Source of the DNA: Burkholderiales bacterium
Lineage (GTDB): Bacteria > Pseudomonadota > Gammaproteobacteria > Burkholderiales > SG8-39
Assembly (NCBI GenBank): GCA_025929745.1
Contig: JAICPQ010000099.1
Coordinates: forward strand, 1 to 8,999
Direction: 5' to 3'
DNA length: 8,999 nt
The notes under the pieces were generated by a model. That model worked only from the letters and a program-made list of their open reading frames with translations, was not told where the DNA came from and ran no database searches. A program made the position numbers and the translations under genes. This document shows, piece after piece, positions 1-6,815 of the stretch (positions within the stretch are counted from its first letter, which is position 1; each line of letters begins with the position of its first letter).

Positions 1-387
1 GCCGACGAGCGCCATGCCGTTCTTCATCGAGAGTGCGACGTTGAGGAGCGGGCCAAGCCACCAGCCGAGCAGCCCCGTCATCAGCAGCAGCAGCCCGATG
101 CCGAGCGCGTTGTTGCGGTTGGCCGCGATGGCGAACTGCAGCCCGATCACCGCCGCGATCATGACGAGCGAGCTGATGATGGGGTTCGCCATCACGATGC
201 CGCCGGTCGCCATGCCGATGAACGCGCCAATCACGGTCGGCACCATCGTCAGGGCCAGCAGCAGGTAGGTATTGCGCAGAACCTTCTGGCTCTCGGCGCT
301 GACTGCAACGTCGTGCGCCGGCTGGTAAGGCGTGCGGCGACCGAAGCCTTGATCGTCGGTGCGCACGGGTTTCAGTTCAGGTTGCAT
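1..387 (-). CDS. Bax inhibitor-1/YccA family membrane protein (3'-truncated by window)
   Basis: The first 129 codons are visible; the gene runs leftward off the window. Family members are multi-spanning inner-membrane proteins of about 230 residues. YccA of E. coli modulates the FtsH protease, and other members are linked to ion leak or stress; the role here is not known. The N-terminal 35-40 residues are polar and cytosolic, ending in the LRNTYLLLALTM stretch (residues 37-48) that opens the first membrane segment in proteobacterial members. Hydrophobic segments lie at about 41-62, 69-89 and 95-115, the last ending in GWWLGPLLN. The start ATG (385-387) is chosen because a perfect GGAGG lies six bases upstream on the minus strand. 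The gene points away from the tRNA-linked element and is probably the original chromosomal neighbour on that side. Family assignment is confident; function is not. Confidence 0.88.
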   Translation of the reverse strand, partial: MQPELKPVRTDDQGFGRRTPYQPAHDVAVSAESQKVLRNTYLLLALTMVPTVIGAFIGMATGGIVMANPIISSLVMIAAVIGLQFAIAANRNNALGIGLLLLMTGLLGWWLGPLLNVALSMKNGMALVG

Positions 388-404
388 CCGGATCCTCCGT
401 TTAT

Positions 405-421
405 GTAGTCGGTAAGACTAC
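405..421 (-). repeat. Small inverted repeat in the leader of the BI-1/YccA gene
   Basis: GTAGTC (405-410) and GACTAC (416-421) form a perfect 6-bp inverted repeat with a 5-base spacer, placed about 18 bases upstream of the start codon of the Bax-inhibitor-like gene and just before its GGAGG. It could be an operator or a small leader hairpin. The stem is short and could arise by chance. No convincing -35/-10 pair was found beside it. Confidence 0.3.
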
Positions 422-497
422 CAATTCGCCCTGAAGTTGCAACGGCGCCGTTCCGGGCGAGGGCTAAGATGCGGTCATAACAGAGGTTTTTCAAGCC

Positions 498-536
498 GGA
501 GAGTTGGCAAAGCGGTCGAATGCGGCGGTCTTGAAA
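498..536 (+). repeat. Partial tRNA-Ser copy (5' half), probable att site of a decayed integrated element
   Basis: This stretch matches positions 1893-1931, the first 39 bases of the complete tRNA-Ser gene, at 38 of 39 positions (A at 510 against G at 1905). Similarity stops in the anticodon loop, two bases after the anticodon; the sequence after 536 shows no variable arm, T arm or 3' acceptor strand, so it cannot make a tRNA. An integrase remnant starts 146 bp to the right and reads toward it. A direct repeat of part of a tRNA plus a neighbouring integrase is the usual footprint of tRNA-targeted integration. The unusual point is that the 5' half, not the 3' half, is repeated. Confidence 0.75.
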
Positions 537-585
537 TTCTCCCGCTGGCGTCCGTGAAATGCTGCGGGATGCTGTAACGCGCTGT

Positions 586-631
586 GCGGTCAGGCAAAGC
601 CTGCCGCGCTCCGTACAGGGCAGCGCGGCAG
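586..631. repeat. Two overlapping, mutually exclusive GC-rich hairpins
   Basis: GCGG-T-CAGGC (586-595) can pair with GCCTG-CCGC (599-607) across an AAA loop with one bulged T. CTGCCGCGCT (601-610) can instead pair perfectly with AGCGCGGCAG (622-631), a 10-bp stem with an 11-base loop. Both use 601-607, so only one can form at a time. The site is about 50 bp beyond the stop codon of the integrase remnant, on the side toward the att copy. No T-run follows on either strand, so it is not a standard terminator. The rest of the 388-681 stretch holds only the leader repeat and the tRNA copy. Confidence 0.4.
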
Positions 632-681
632 CACAGCACAATCGCTGCCGGAAATCTGCAAGTTAATCTGCCAGTCCCTCC

Positions 682-958
682 TCACACCACCCCTTCGAGC
701 AGCTTGCCGGCCACGACGACGGCCTGGTTTTCTGAGCGCTTGAGCAGATGTCCGTAGACGGCCAAGGTTATGTTCGGCGTGGCGTGCCCGAGGCGATGCG
801 CAATCGCGTTGACTGGCACGCCGGCAGCGACTGGATCGAGGCGTGCGTGTGCCGCAGGTCGTGGAAGCGCATGCCCGGCTGCCCGTAGCGCTCCGCGAGG
901 ATCGAGAAGCGCTTGGACACGTTGCGCGGCCTGATCGGCTCCAGGGCGTTTCGGCCGA
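682..958 (-). pseudogene. Tyrosine recombinase (integrase) remnant, C-terminal catalytic part, frameshifted
   Basis: Two minus-strand frames together give the end of a phage-type integrase. The first (about 840-958) reads through PRNVSKRFSILAERYGQPG into the box II motif HDLRHTHAS (H-x-x-R). The second frame continues with AAGVPVN, then HRLGHATPNITLAVYGHLLK, ending at TGA 682-684. The conserved H of LGH and the nucleophilic tyrosine (codon 754-756) are present. The two pieces join near 840 only by changing frame, so at least one indel has broken the gene. The N-terminal DNA-binding domain and the first catalytic arginine are absent. Intact relatives have about 350-400 residues; only about 90 remain here. 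It lies just inside the left att copy and would have served the element's integration and excision. Confidence 0.85.
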
Positions 959-970
959 GCGCGGGAATAG

Positions 971-1108
971 GAGGTTCAATGGTTTCACGGAACAGAGCCA
1001 AGCGCGGCGATGGTGTTCAAGATAGCCAAGGCATGGGACGTCGATCCCTCCTGGCTAGCTACGGGAGAAGGTGAAATGGTCCCCTTAGGTGTCTCGCACG
1101 TTCGCTAG
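971..1108 (+). pseudogene. Fragment of a phage-type HTH repressor (CI-like)
   Basis: The frame opens after a stop at 968-970 and reads through VFKIAKAWDVDPSWLATGEGEM (1013-1078) before stopping at TAG 1106-1108. The pattern KIA-x-A-x-x-VDPxWLATGEGE is the end of the XRE-type helix-turn-helix domain in many prophage repressors. The recognition helices upstream and the C-terminal LexA-like cleavage/dimerisation domain downstream are missing. It begins where integrase similarity ends, on the opposite strand, so a deletion probably removed the repressor 5' part, the integrase 5' part and the DNA between them. No function expected. Identification rests on one short motif. Confidence 0.5.
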
Positions 1109-1176
1109 CTGCAAAAGAAAGAGGGATCTCGACTTCACCTACCCAACGGCATAATCGCGCGTAGGGGGAGGCTTCG

Positions 1177-1437
1177 ATGGAGCGGCTGCACAACCTCGCG
1201 GCGAAACTGATTGCTATGGCCGTATCGCTGGTAGGCGACGCGGACGCGGTGAGGAAGGAAATGGCTTGCAGCCAATCCGACTTTGAAGCCTATTGCGCCG
1301 GTCGCAAGGCGCCTAGCCAGGAAGAGTTTGAGCGCCTTGTCGGCCTAATCGTCCGCGAGCAGGGAAAGCTGATCGGTGCGAACCGAGATTTGCTGGCCAA
1401 AGCTCGGGAGAAGGACAAGGACCTCCGGGGCGGCTAA
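1177..1437 (+). CDS. Small protein of unknown function, HTH-like, element-borne
   Basis: The gene encodes 86 residues from ATG 1177, preceded by a strong purine-rich ribosome site (GGGGGAGG, about 1164-1171). I do not recognise a named family. Residues 20-60 look like a Cro/CI-style helix-turn-helix layout: an alanine/valine helix (DADAVRKEM), the turn CSQSDFEAYCAGRKAPSQ and a following hydrophobic helix (FERLVGLIVREQ). The C-terminus is a charged helix (LLAKAREKDKDLRGG). It is the only intact plus-strand gene in the remnant, and no frameshift or early stop is seen, so it may still be expressed. It could be a small DNA-binding regulator of the element, or an adaptor whose helical layout only resembles HTH. 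Coding status is likely because of the ribosome site; function is open. Confidence 0.6.
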   Translation: MERLHNLAAKLIAMAVSLVGDADAVRKEMACSQSDFEAYCAGRKAPSQEEFERLVGLIVREQGKLIGANRDLLAKAREKDKDLRGG

Positions 1438-1501
1438 TAGCCCGCACCTCCCGGCACGGCGGTTGCATCGCCACTTAACGCGCATGACTCGTCGTGCGCC
1501 G

Positions 1502-1533
1502 GCCCCGGCCGCCGGGAGTACTGCGACCGGGGC
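1502..1533. repeat. GC-rich inverted repeat between convergent small genes
   Basis: GCCCCGG (1502-1508) and CCGGGGC (1527-1533) are perfect 7-bp inverted copies. Alternatively CCCGG (1504-1508) and CCGGG (1512-1516) form a tight stem with a 3-base loop. The site lies between the ends of the 86-codon plus-strand gene and the 51-codon minus-strand gene, where a shared terminator would be expected, but there is no T-run on either side. It may slow transcription from both sides; this is inference. In such GC-rich DNA a chance origin is possible. Confidence 0.3.
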
Positions 1534-1543
1534 TCGTCACCCT

Positions 1544-1699
1544 CTAATCAGCCGGTAAGCAGCGCTGTACCGCGCGACTCATGCGCGCCGCCGATTGAAC
1601 TCTTGCCTGCCCGGTGATCTCGTACCGCTCGGATGGCTTGCCGTTGGCGTACCGCGTGAGCGTGTTGCGCTCGAAGTCGATCAGTGCAAAGCGTTCCAC
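1544..1699 (-). CDS. Possible 51-residue protein of unknown function
   Basis: The frame begins at GTG 1697-1699, with AGGGAG ending six bases upstream on the minus strand, and stops at TAG 1544-1546. The product starts MERFALIDFERNTLTRYANG and ends in a basic tail with one cysteine (SRAVQRCLPAD). The segment FALIDFERNTLTRYANGKPSERYEITG looks like a compact beta-rich protein rather than a random shadow translation. The frame stays open upstream to an ATG at 1867, but that part is arginine-rich and has no good ribosome site, so GTG is preferred. It converges on the 86-codon gene and may be a leftover element gene. No family recognised; a non-coding explanation remains possible. Confidence 0.42.
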   Translation of the reverse strand: MERFALIDFERNTLTRYANGKPSERYEITGQARVQSAARMSRAVQRCLPAD

Positions 1700-1878
1700 T
1701 GGAAACTCCCTTTCGGATTGAACTTCGGAGCCTAGGGGCTTGGCCGGAACCGTCTTGCCTTGGGGGCTGTTTGCGAAGCGCGTGCGTTTCGCGTCCCGCT
1801 TTTTTTCGCCGGCGAGCGCAATCCGCAAATGAATCTGCAAATGCGCACGTCGCCCTCTGCGAAACACGGAAAGCGGCC

Positions 1879-1884
1879 TAGAAT
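1879..1884 (+). promoter_or_regulatory. Probable -10 element of tRNA-Ser
   Basis: TAGAAT matches the TATAAT consensus at five of six positions and ends eight bases before the first tRNA base, a normal distance for a tRNA promoter. No good -35 box is seen 16-18 bases upstream (about CTGCGA at best). Because the duplicated segment begins at 1893, this promoter lies on the element side of the junction. Confidence 0.45.
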
Positions 1885-1892
1885 CAACGCGT

Positions 1893-1980
1893 GGAGAGTT
1901 GGCAGAGCGGTCGAATGCGGCGGTCTTGAAAACCGTTAGCCCGCAGGGGCTCGGGGGTTCGAATCCCTCACTCTCCGCCA
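1893..1980 (+). tRNA. tRNA-Ser (anticodon UGA)
   Basis: An 88-base gene with encoded CCA. The acceptor strands GGAGAGT (1893-1899) and ACTCTCC (1970-1976) pair, followed by discriminator G and CCA. The anticodon stem CGGT/ACCG (1921-1924/1932-1935) encloses the loop CTTGAAA with anticodon TGA at 1927-1929, which reads UCN serine codons. A long variable arm (AGCCC-GCA-GGGGCT, about 1938-1951) marks a class II tRNA, and the T arm contains GGTTCGAATCC. It is the target of the decayed element to its left: its first 39 bases are repeated at 498-536. It ends 32 bp before protease A. Confidence 0.97.
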
Positions 1981-1994
1981 GTCGCTTGTAGGTC

Positions 1995-2000
1995 TAGAAT
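1995..2000 (+). promoter_or_regulatory. Possible -10 element for the protease/MoxR/VWA cluster
   Basis: TAGAAT lies 12 bases before the start codon of protease A, within CTAGAATC, an octamer also found at the tRNA promoter. If it is a -10 box, the transcript would have a leader of only about five or six bases. A -35 box would fall inside the tRNA 3' end and is poor. Cotranscription from the tRNA promoter is an alternative. Confidence 0.35.
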
Positions 2001-2012
2001 CGAGCGGGTTTC

Positions 2013-2903
2013 ATGAAACGAGTCGCGGTCTACAGCAGTTCGAACCGGATCCGGTCCGCGGTGAAGCCGGCCGCGCCCGAAGCGCCGAAGCCTCCTGTTA
2101 CCTTCGCCGACTGGCGCAGGCGCCACGCGCGGGGTCTCAAGGTCTCCGCGGGCGTGGCCGTCGCGCTGATCGTCGCTTTAACGGCATGGTTATTCGCACC
2201 ACAAAGGGGCCTGACGGCGGCCGACGTCGAGTTCCTGGTGGAGAAGGCACTGGAGGCGCAGCAGCCGGCCCCGACGGCAGCCGACGCTTACGAAACGATC
2301 CTGCCTTCCCTCGTGCACGTGCGCGGCTCGCCCAACGCGCCGGACGCCGATGTGCCTTCCGAGCGCGAGGCGCAGAGCGGCACCGGCGTTGTGATCGTCG
2401 ACACCGGCGTCATCCTCACCAATCTTCACGTGGTGCACGGCGCGAAAAGCATCAAGGTGTTCTTCTCCGACGGACTGGAGTCCGATGTGATGGTGGTCGG
2501 CGTGCAGCCGGAGCACGACCTCGCCGTGCTGCAGGCAAAGACCATCCCCGACGACCTGCACGCAGCGACGTTGCGCTCCACCGCAGGCTTGCGCCCCGGC
2601 GAGCCGGTGGTCGCGGTCGGCTTTCCCTTCGGCATCGGGCCTTCGGTTTCGGCCGGCGTGATCTCGGGTCTGGGCCGCGAGTACCAGACCGCCGACGGCA
2701 AGCGCGTGCTGACCAACCTCATCCAGTTCGACGCCGCGGTGAATCCGGGCAACTCCGGCGGCCCGCTCGTCACGCCCGAGGGCGAGGTGATCGGCATCGT
2801 CACCGGGCTACTCAATCCCACCGAGCACCGCGTGTTCATCGGCATCGGCTTCGCCGTGCCGATCGAGAATGCCGCCGGCGCCGTCGGCCTTTCCCCTTTC
2901 TAG
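2013..2903 (+). CDS. Membrane-anchored HtrA-like (S1C) serine protease A, no PDZ domain
   Basis: The 296-residue product has a basic cytosolic N-terminus, one membrane segment (about 43-62) and a trypsin-like domain (about 95-290) expected in the periplasm. The HtrA-type triad is intact: His139 in TNLHVV, Asp169 in PEHDLAVL and Ser248 in GNSGGPL. The protein ends right after FAVPIE, where DegP/DegS proteins would continue into a PDZ domain, so substrate choice or activation must come from another protein (inference). The start is supported by the MKR-x-x-x-YSSS beginning shared with paralogue B. There is no strong ribosome site; a possible -10 box lies 12 bases upstream. It stops 8 bp before the MoxR gene and probably opens the operon. 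It is likely to cleave misfolded or specific envelope proteins; the substrate is unknown. Confidence 0.92.
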   Translation: MKRVAVYSSSNRIRSAVKPAAPEAPKPPVTFADWRRRHARGLKVSAGVAVALIVALTAWLFAPQRGLTAADVEFLVEKALEAQQPAPTAADAYETILPSLVHVRGSPNAPDADVPSEREAQSGTGVVIVDTGVILTNLHVVHGAKSIKVFFSDGLESDVMVVGVQPEHDLAVLQAKTIPDDLHAATLRSTAGLRPGEPVVAVGFPFGIGPSVSAGVISGLGREYQTADGKRVLTNLIQFDAAVNPGNSGGPLVTPEGEVIGIVTGLLNPTEHRVFIGIGFAVPIENAAGAVGLSPF

Positions 2904-2911
2904 GAAAACCA

Positions 2912-3884
<973 letters not shown>

Positions 3885-3907
<23 letters not shown>

Positions 3908-4826
3908 CGCCGAGGCGATTCTCCGCCGGCTGGACTGGACCGTGATCCGCCGGCTGGACGGACTGTTGCAAGGCGACTACCGGACGCTGTTTCGCGGCTT
4001 CGGGTTGGACCTCGCCGATCTGCGCGAATACCAGTACGGCGACGATGTGCGCCACATCGACTGGAATGTCACCGCGCGCCTGCAGACGCCGTACGTGCGC
4101 GAATACCACGAGGATCGCGAAGTCACGGCGTGGTTCCTCCTCGACCTCTCGCCCTCGGTCGACTTCGGCTCCGGCGAAGTACGCAAACGCGGCGTCGCCG
4201 CCGATTTTGTCGCCGTGCTCGCGCGCATCCTCACGCGCCACGGCAACAAGGTGGGCGCGCTCTTCTACGGCGAAGACGTCGATGCGATGATTCCGGCGCG
4301 CTCCGGTCGCCGCCACGTGCTGCAGATCCTGCACAAGATGATCGCGCGTCCCGCGCCGAAGCGGAACGAGCCCACCGATCTCGGCCAGCTGCTCACCGCG
4401 GCGGCGCATCTCATGCGCCGGCGCTCGCTCGTCTTCGTCGTGTCCGATTTCTTCAGCGTGCCGGGCTGGGAGCAGAAGCTCGGGCAGCTCGCACAGCGCC
4501 ACGAGATCGTGGCGGTGCGGCTGCACGACCCGCTGGAATCGAACCTGCCGGATATCGGCATGCTGGTGGTGCAGGACGCCGAGACCGGCGAGCAGATCTT
4601 CGTCGACACGCACGACCGCGGCTTTCGCAGGCGCTTCGCCGCCGCCGCGCAGAAGCGCGAGGCGCAGCTGCGTGCGGGGTTCGCCAGCGCCGGCATCGAC
4701 GCGCTCGAGCTCTCCACCGACGATGATCTGGTCGACGCGATCCGCCGCTTCGCCGACATGCGCAAGCGCAGGAGCCGCCTTGCCGCCGGCGGTTCGATGC
4801 CGAAGCACCTGGAACTCATGCAATGA
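3885..4826 (+). CDS. DUF58 domain protein (VWA-like), MoxR partner
   Basis: The 313-residue, apparently soluble protein carries the DUF58 signature REYQYGDDVRHIDWNVTAR (48-66). A VWA-like fold follows: LDLSPS (86-91) retains the D-x-S-x-S metal-site pattern, and VVSDFF (185-190) gives the later aspartate. No membrane segment is evident. DUF58 genes nearly always follow moxR genes, and the products are thought to act with the ATPase; the exact function is unproven. The start ATG 3885 has GGAG four bases upstream and lies inside the end of the MoxR gene. The stop codon overlaps the start of the next gene as ATGA, so MoxR, DUF58 and VWA A form a tightly coupled trio. The very C-terminus (MPKHLELMQ) is not distinctive. 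Confidence 0.94.
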
Positions 4827-5854
4827 CATTCGTCTGGCCTGAGATGCTCTGGCTCATGGCGGTGCTACCGCTCCTGCTCGCGGCGTACGTGTGGGTGCTG
4901 CGCAGGAAGAAAAAGCTCGCGGTGCGCTACGCCAGCCTGTCGATGGTGCGCGAGGCGATGGGCGCGGGAAGCCGCATCAAGCGCCACCTTCCGCCGCTAC
5001 TTTTCTTCCTCGCCCTCGCCGCGATGATCCTCGCCGTGGCGCGGCCGCAGGCAACGATCACGCTGCCCACGCAGCACGAAACCGTCATTCTCGCCATGGA
5101 CATCTCCGGCAGCATGCGCGCGACGGATGTCGAGCCGAACCGTCTGGTGGCCGCGCAGAACGCCGCGAAGCAGTTCGTAGCGGAGCAGCCGGAAAACGTG
5201 CGCGTCGGCGTCGTTGCCTTCGCCGGCACCGCGACGGTCGCGCAAGCGCCCACGCGCAACCGCGAGGATGTGATCGCGGCGATTGACCGCTTCCAGCTGC
5301 AGCGCGCGACCGCGATCGGCAGCGCGATCATCGTTTCGCTCGCCACCATCTTTCCCGAAGCCGGCATCGATGTCGGCACGCTCACCTACGGCCCGGACTC
5401 CAGCAAGAAGAGCGAGAAGATGTCCGGCGCCGCGGCGCACAAGCCGGTGCCGCCGGGCTCGTATGCCTCGGCGGTGATCATTCTTCTCACCGACGGCCAG
5501 CGCACCACCGGTCCGGATTCGATTCAGGCCGCCAAGATGGCGGCCGAGCGCGGCGTGCGTATCTACACGGTCGGCGTCGGCACGCCCGAGGGGAAAGTGA
5601 TCGGCTTCGAAGGCTGGTCGATGCGCGTGCGCCTCGACGAGGAGACGCTGAAAGCGGTGGCCGACATCACGCGCGGCGAGTACTTCTATGCCGGCAATGC
5701 GGTCGACCTCAAGAAGGTGTACCAGGCGCTCAACGCGAAGCTGATCCTCGAGCGCAAGAAAACCGAAATCACGGCGCTCTTCGCCGGGCTCGCGGCGCTG
5801 CTCGCGGTGGTTTCCGCGGCGCTCTCGCTCGCCTGGTTCCACCGAGTCATCTAG
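4823..5854 (+). CDS. BatA-like VWA domain membrane protein A
   Basis: The 343-residue protein has the BatA layout: two N-terminal membrane segments (about 7-26 and 57-74), a VWA domain (about 86-310) and a C-terminal membrane segment (about 318-338). The metal-ion adhesion site is complete: DISGS (Asp93, Ser95, Ser97), Thr163 in RATAIGSA and Asp224 in LLTDGQ. The first segment opens with FVWPEMLW, typical of the family. With both ends in the membrane, the VWA domain should face the periplasm, where it could bind partner proteins through a divalent metal. Its start overlaps the DUF58 stop (ATGA). Paralogue B (6815-7834) has the same layout. Residues 180-212 form a loop rich in charged and small residues that differs between the two. 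Specific ligand unknown. Confidence 0.93.
   Translation: MTFVWPEMLWLMAVLPLLLAAYVWVLRRKKKLAVRYASLSMVREAMGAGSRIKRHLPPLLFFLALAAMILAVARPQATITLPTQHETVILAMDISGSMRATDVEPNRLVAAQNAAKQFVAEQPENVRVGVVAFAGTATVAQAPTRNREDVIAAIDRFQLQRATAIGSAIIVSLATIFPEAGIDVGTLTYGPDSSKKSEKMSGAAAHKPVPPGSYASAVIILLTDGQRTTGPDSIQAAKMAAERGVRIYTVGVGTPEGKVIGFEGWSMRVRLDEETLKAVADITRGEYFYAGNAVDLKKVYQALNAKLILERKKTEITALFAGLAALLAVVSAALSLAWFHRVI
5608..5644 (+). repeat. 37-bp perfect direct repeat, copy 1 (in VWA A)
   Basis: These 37 bases are identical to 7588-7624. They cover the twelve codons for EGWSMRVRLDEE (residues 263-274 of VWA A) plus one base before. The surrounding coding DNA has diverged at many third positions, so the block stands out within the two paralogues. 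Confidence 0.9.
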
Positions 5855-5864
5855 CCCGGTCGTT

Positions 5865-5906
5865 CGGCTCATAGCCGGTCCTGAATCGCGGCGAACGAGC
5901 GCCGCG
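5865..5906. repeat. Two tandem small hairpins between VWA A and protease B
   Basis: The only sizeable gap in the cluster (5855-5939) contains CGGCT-CAT-AGCCG (5865-5877) and CGCGGCG-AACGAG-CGCCGCG (5887-5906), both perfect stems of 5 and 7 bp. No T-run follows, so full termination is not indicated. They may reduce read-through or protect the upstream mRNA, giving the second protease-VWA pair a different level from the first (inference). No convincing promoter was found in the gap. Confidence 0.4.
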
Positions 5907-5939
5907 ACAATGGGGTCCATTTCTTGCGGGACCGCCGCC

Positions 5940-6815
5940 ATGAAACGCGCCTCGCTTTACAGCAGTTCTGCTCGTACACACCCGAGTCCGGAAACGCCTG
6001 TCGAGGCGCCTCGCAGAAACAAGTGGCGCGAAATCTACAGCGCCTACGAACGGCAACTTCTGCTCGGCGCCGCGGTGCTCCTTGCCCTGCTCGCGCTCAC
6101 AAGCCATCTCCGTCCCGCACCTGTCGCCTCGCTGACGCAGCAGCACATCGACGAGGCCGTTGCTCGCGCGCTGGCGGAGCAGCCGCTGCCATCGGTGGCC
6201 TCCAAAGTCTACGAGGCGGTGAAAGGCTCCATCGTGCGCGTGCGCGCGAGCGGCGATGCGCTGGAGAGCGACGAGTATCTGCAGCGCGCAGTCGGCAGCG
6301 GCGTCGTCGTGGTCGATCGCGGCACGATTCTCACCAGCCTGCATGTCGTTGCCGGCGCCGGGCGCATCCGTGTGGTCTTCGCCGATGGCCTCGAATCCGA
6401 TGCGCGCATCGTCGGTCAGCAGCCGGAAAACGATCTCGCCGTCCTCCAGGCTGAAACAGTACCCGACGACCTGGCGGCCGCTGCGGTTCGTCCGCGCGCC
6501 GACCTGCAGCCGGGCGAGCACGTGGTTGCGGTCGGGTTTCCTTTCGGCATCGGGCCGTCGGTGACCGCGGGCGTGGTATCGGGTCTTAAGCGCCAGTACC
6601 GCTCGCCAACTGGCGAGCGCGTGCTCTCCGACCTCATCCAGTTCGACGCAGCCGTGAACCCCGGAAGCTCGGGCGGTCCGCTCCTCAACGCTTTCGGCGA
6701 AGTCGTGGGCATCGTCACCGCGATGCTCGACCCGGGCGGCGGCGGTTTCGCGGGCATCGGTTTCGCGGTGCCGATCGAAACCGCATCGGCGGCCGCCGGC
6801 ACGCCGCCCTTCTGA
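5940..6815 (+). CDS. Membrane-anchored HtrA-like (S1C) serine protease B, paralogue of A
   Basis: The 291-residue product repeats the plan of protease A: short basic N-terminus, one membrane segment (about 39-55) and a periplasmic trypsin-like domain without a PDZ domain. The triad is intact: His135 in TSLHVV, Asp165 in PENDLAVL and Ser244 in GSSGGPL. The oxyanion-side strand VVAVGFPFGIGPSV is shared with A. ATG 5940 is preferred because MKR-x-x-x-YSSS aligns with the start of A; an in-frame ATG at 5910 would add ten residues that have no match in A. Neither start has a strong ribosome site. It follows VWA A after 85 bp and its stop overlaps the start of VWA B (TGATG), so protease B and VWA B should be made together. 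Role as for A; whether substrates differ is unknown. Confidence 0.91.
   Translation: MKRASLYSSSARTHPSPETPVEAPRRNKWREIYSAYERQLLLGAAVLLALLALTSHLRPAPVASLTQQHIDEAVARALAEQPLPSVASKVYEAVKGSIVRVRASGDALESDEYLQRAVGSGVVVVDRGTILTSLHVVAGAGRIRVVFADGLESDARIVGQQPENDLAVLQAETVPDDLAAAAVRPRADLQPGEHVVAVGFPFGIGPSVTAGVVSGLKRQYRSPTGERVLSDLIQFDAAVNPGSSGGPLLNAFGEVVGIVTAMLDPGGGGFAGIGFAVPIETASAAAGTPPF

Larger units (their letters stand above)
498..1931. mobile_element. Remnant of a tRNA-Ser-integrated element (about 1.4 kb)
   Basis: The limits are the two copies of the tRNA-Ser 5' half (498-536 and 1893-1931). Inside are, in order: two overlapping hairpins, a truncated and frameshifted tyrosine integrase (minus), a repressor fragment (plus), an intact 86-codon gene (plus) and a likely 51-codon gene (minus). 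There are no structural, replication or conjugation genes, so the element has lost most of its content and cannot move on its own. The outward-reading integrase next to the left att copy matches the standard arrangement of integrative islands and temperate phages. Whether it began as a phage, satellite or other island cannot be told; the repressor-like fragment leans toward a phage or phage-like element. Confidence 0.65.

Noticed and set aside
14..268. 84-codon plus-strand open frame at the left edge
   Set aside because: It is the reverse of the Bax-inhibitor-like gene, which has a clear start, ribosome site and membrane segments.
498..590. A second complete tRNA-Ser gene
   Set aside because: Only the first 39 bases match; no variable arm, T arm or 3' acceptor strand follows.
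1770..1806. GC stem followed by seven T residues, terminator-like
   Set aside because: The stem is short and separated from the T-run by several bases, and no plus-strand gene lies upstream that it would end.
1700..1867. Upstream extension of the 51-codon minus gene to 107 codons
   Set aside because: The extra part is arginine-rich with no ribosome site at its ATG, whereas the GTG at 1699 has AGGGAG at proper spacing.
2186..2911. N-terminal extension of the MoxR protein
   Set aside because: The frame is open but reads as arginine-rich shadow of protease A; family similarity and a ribosome site place the start at 2912.
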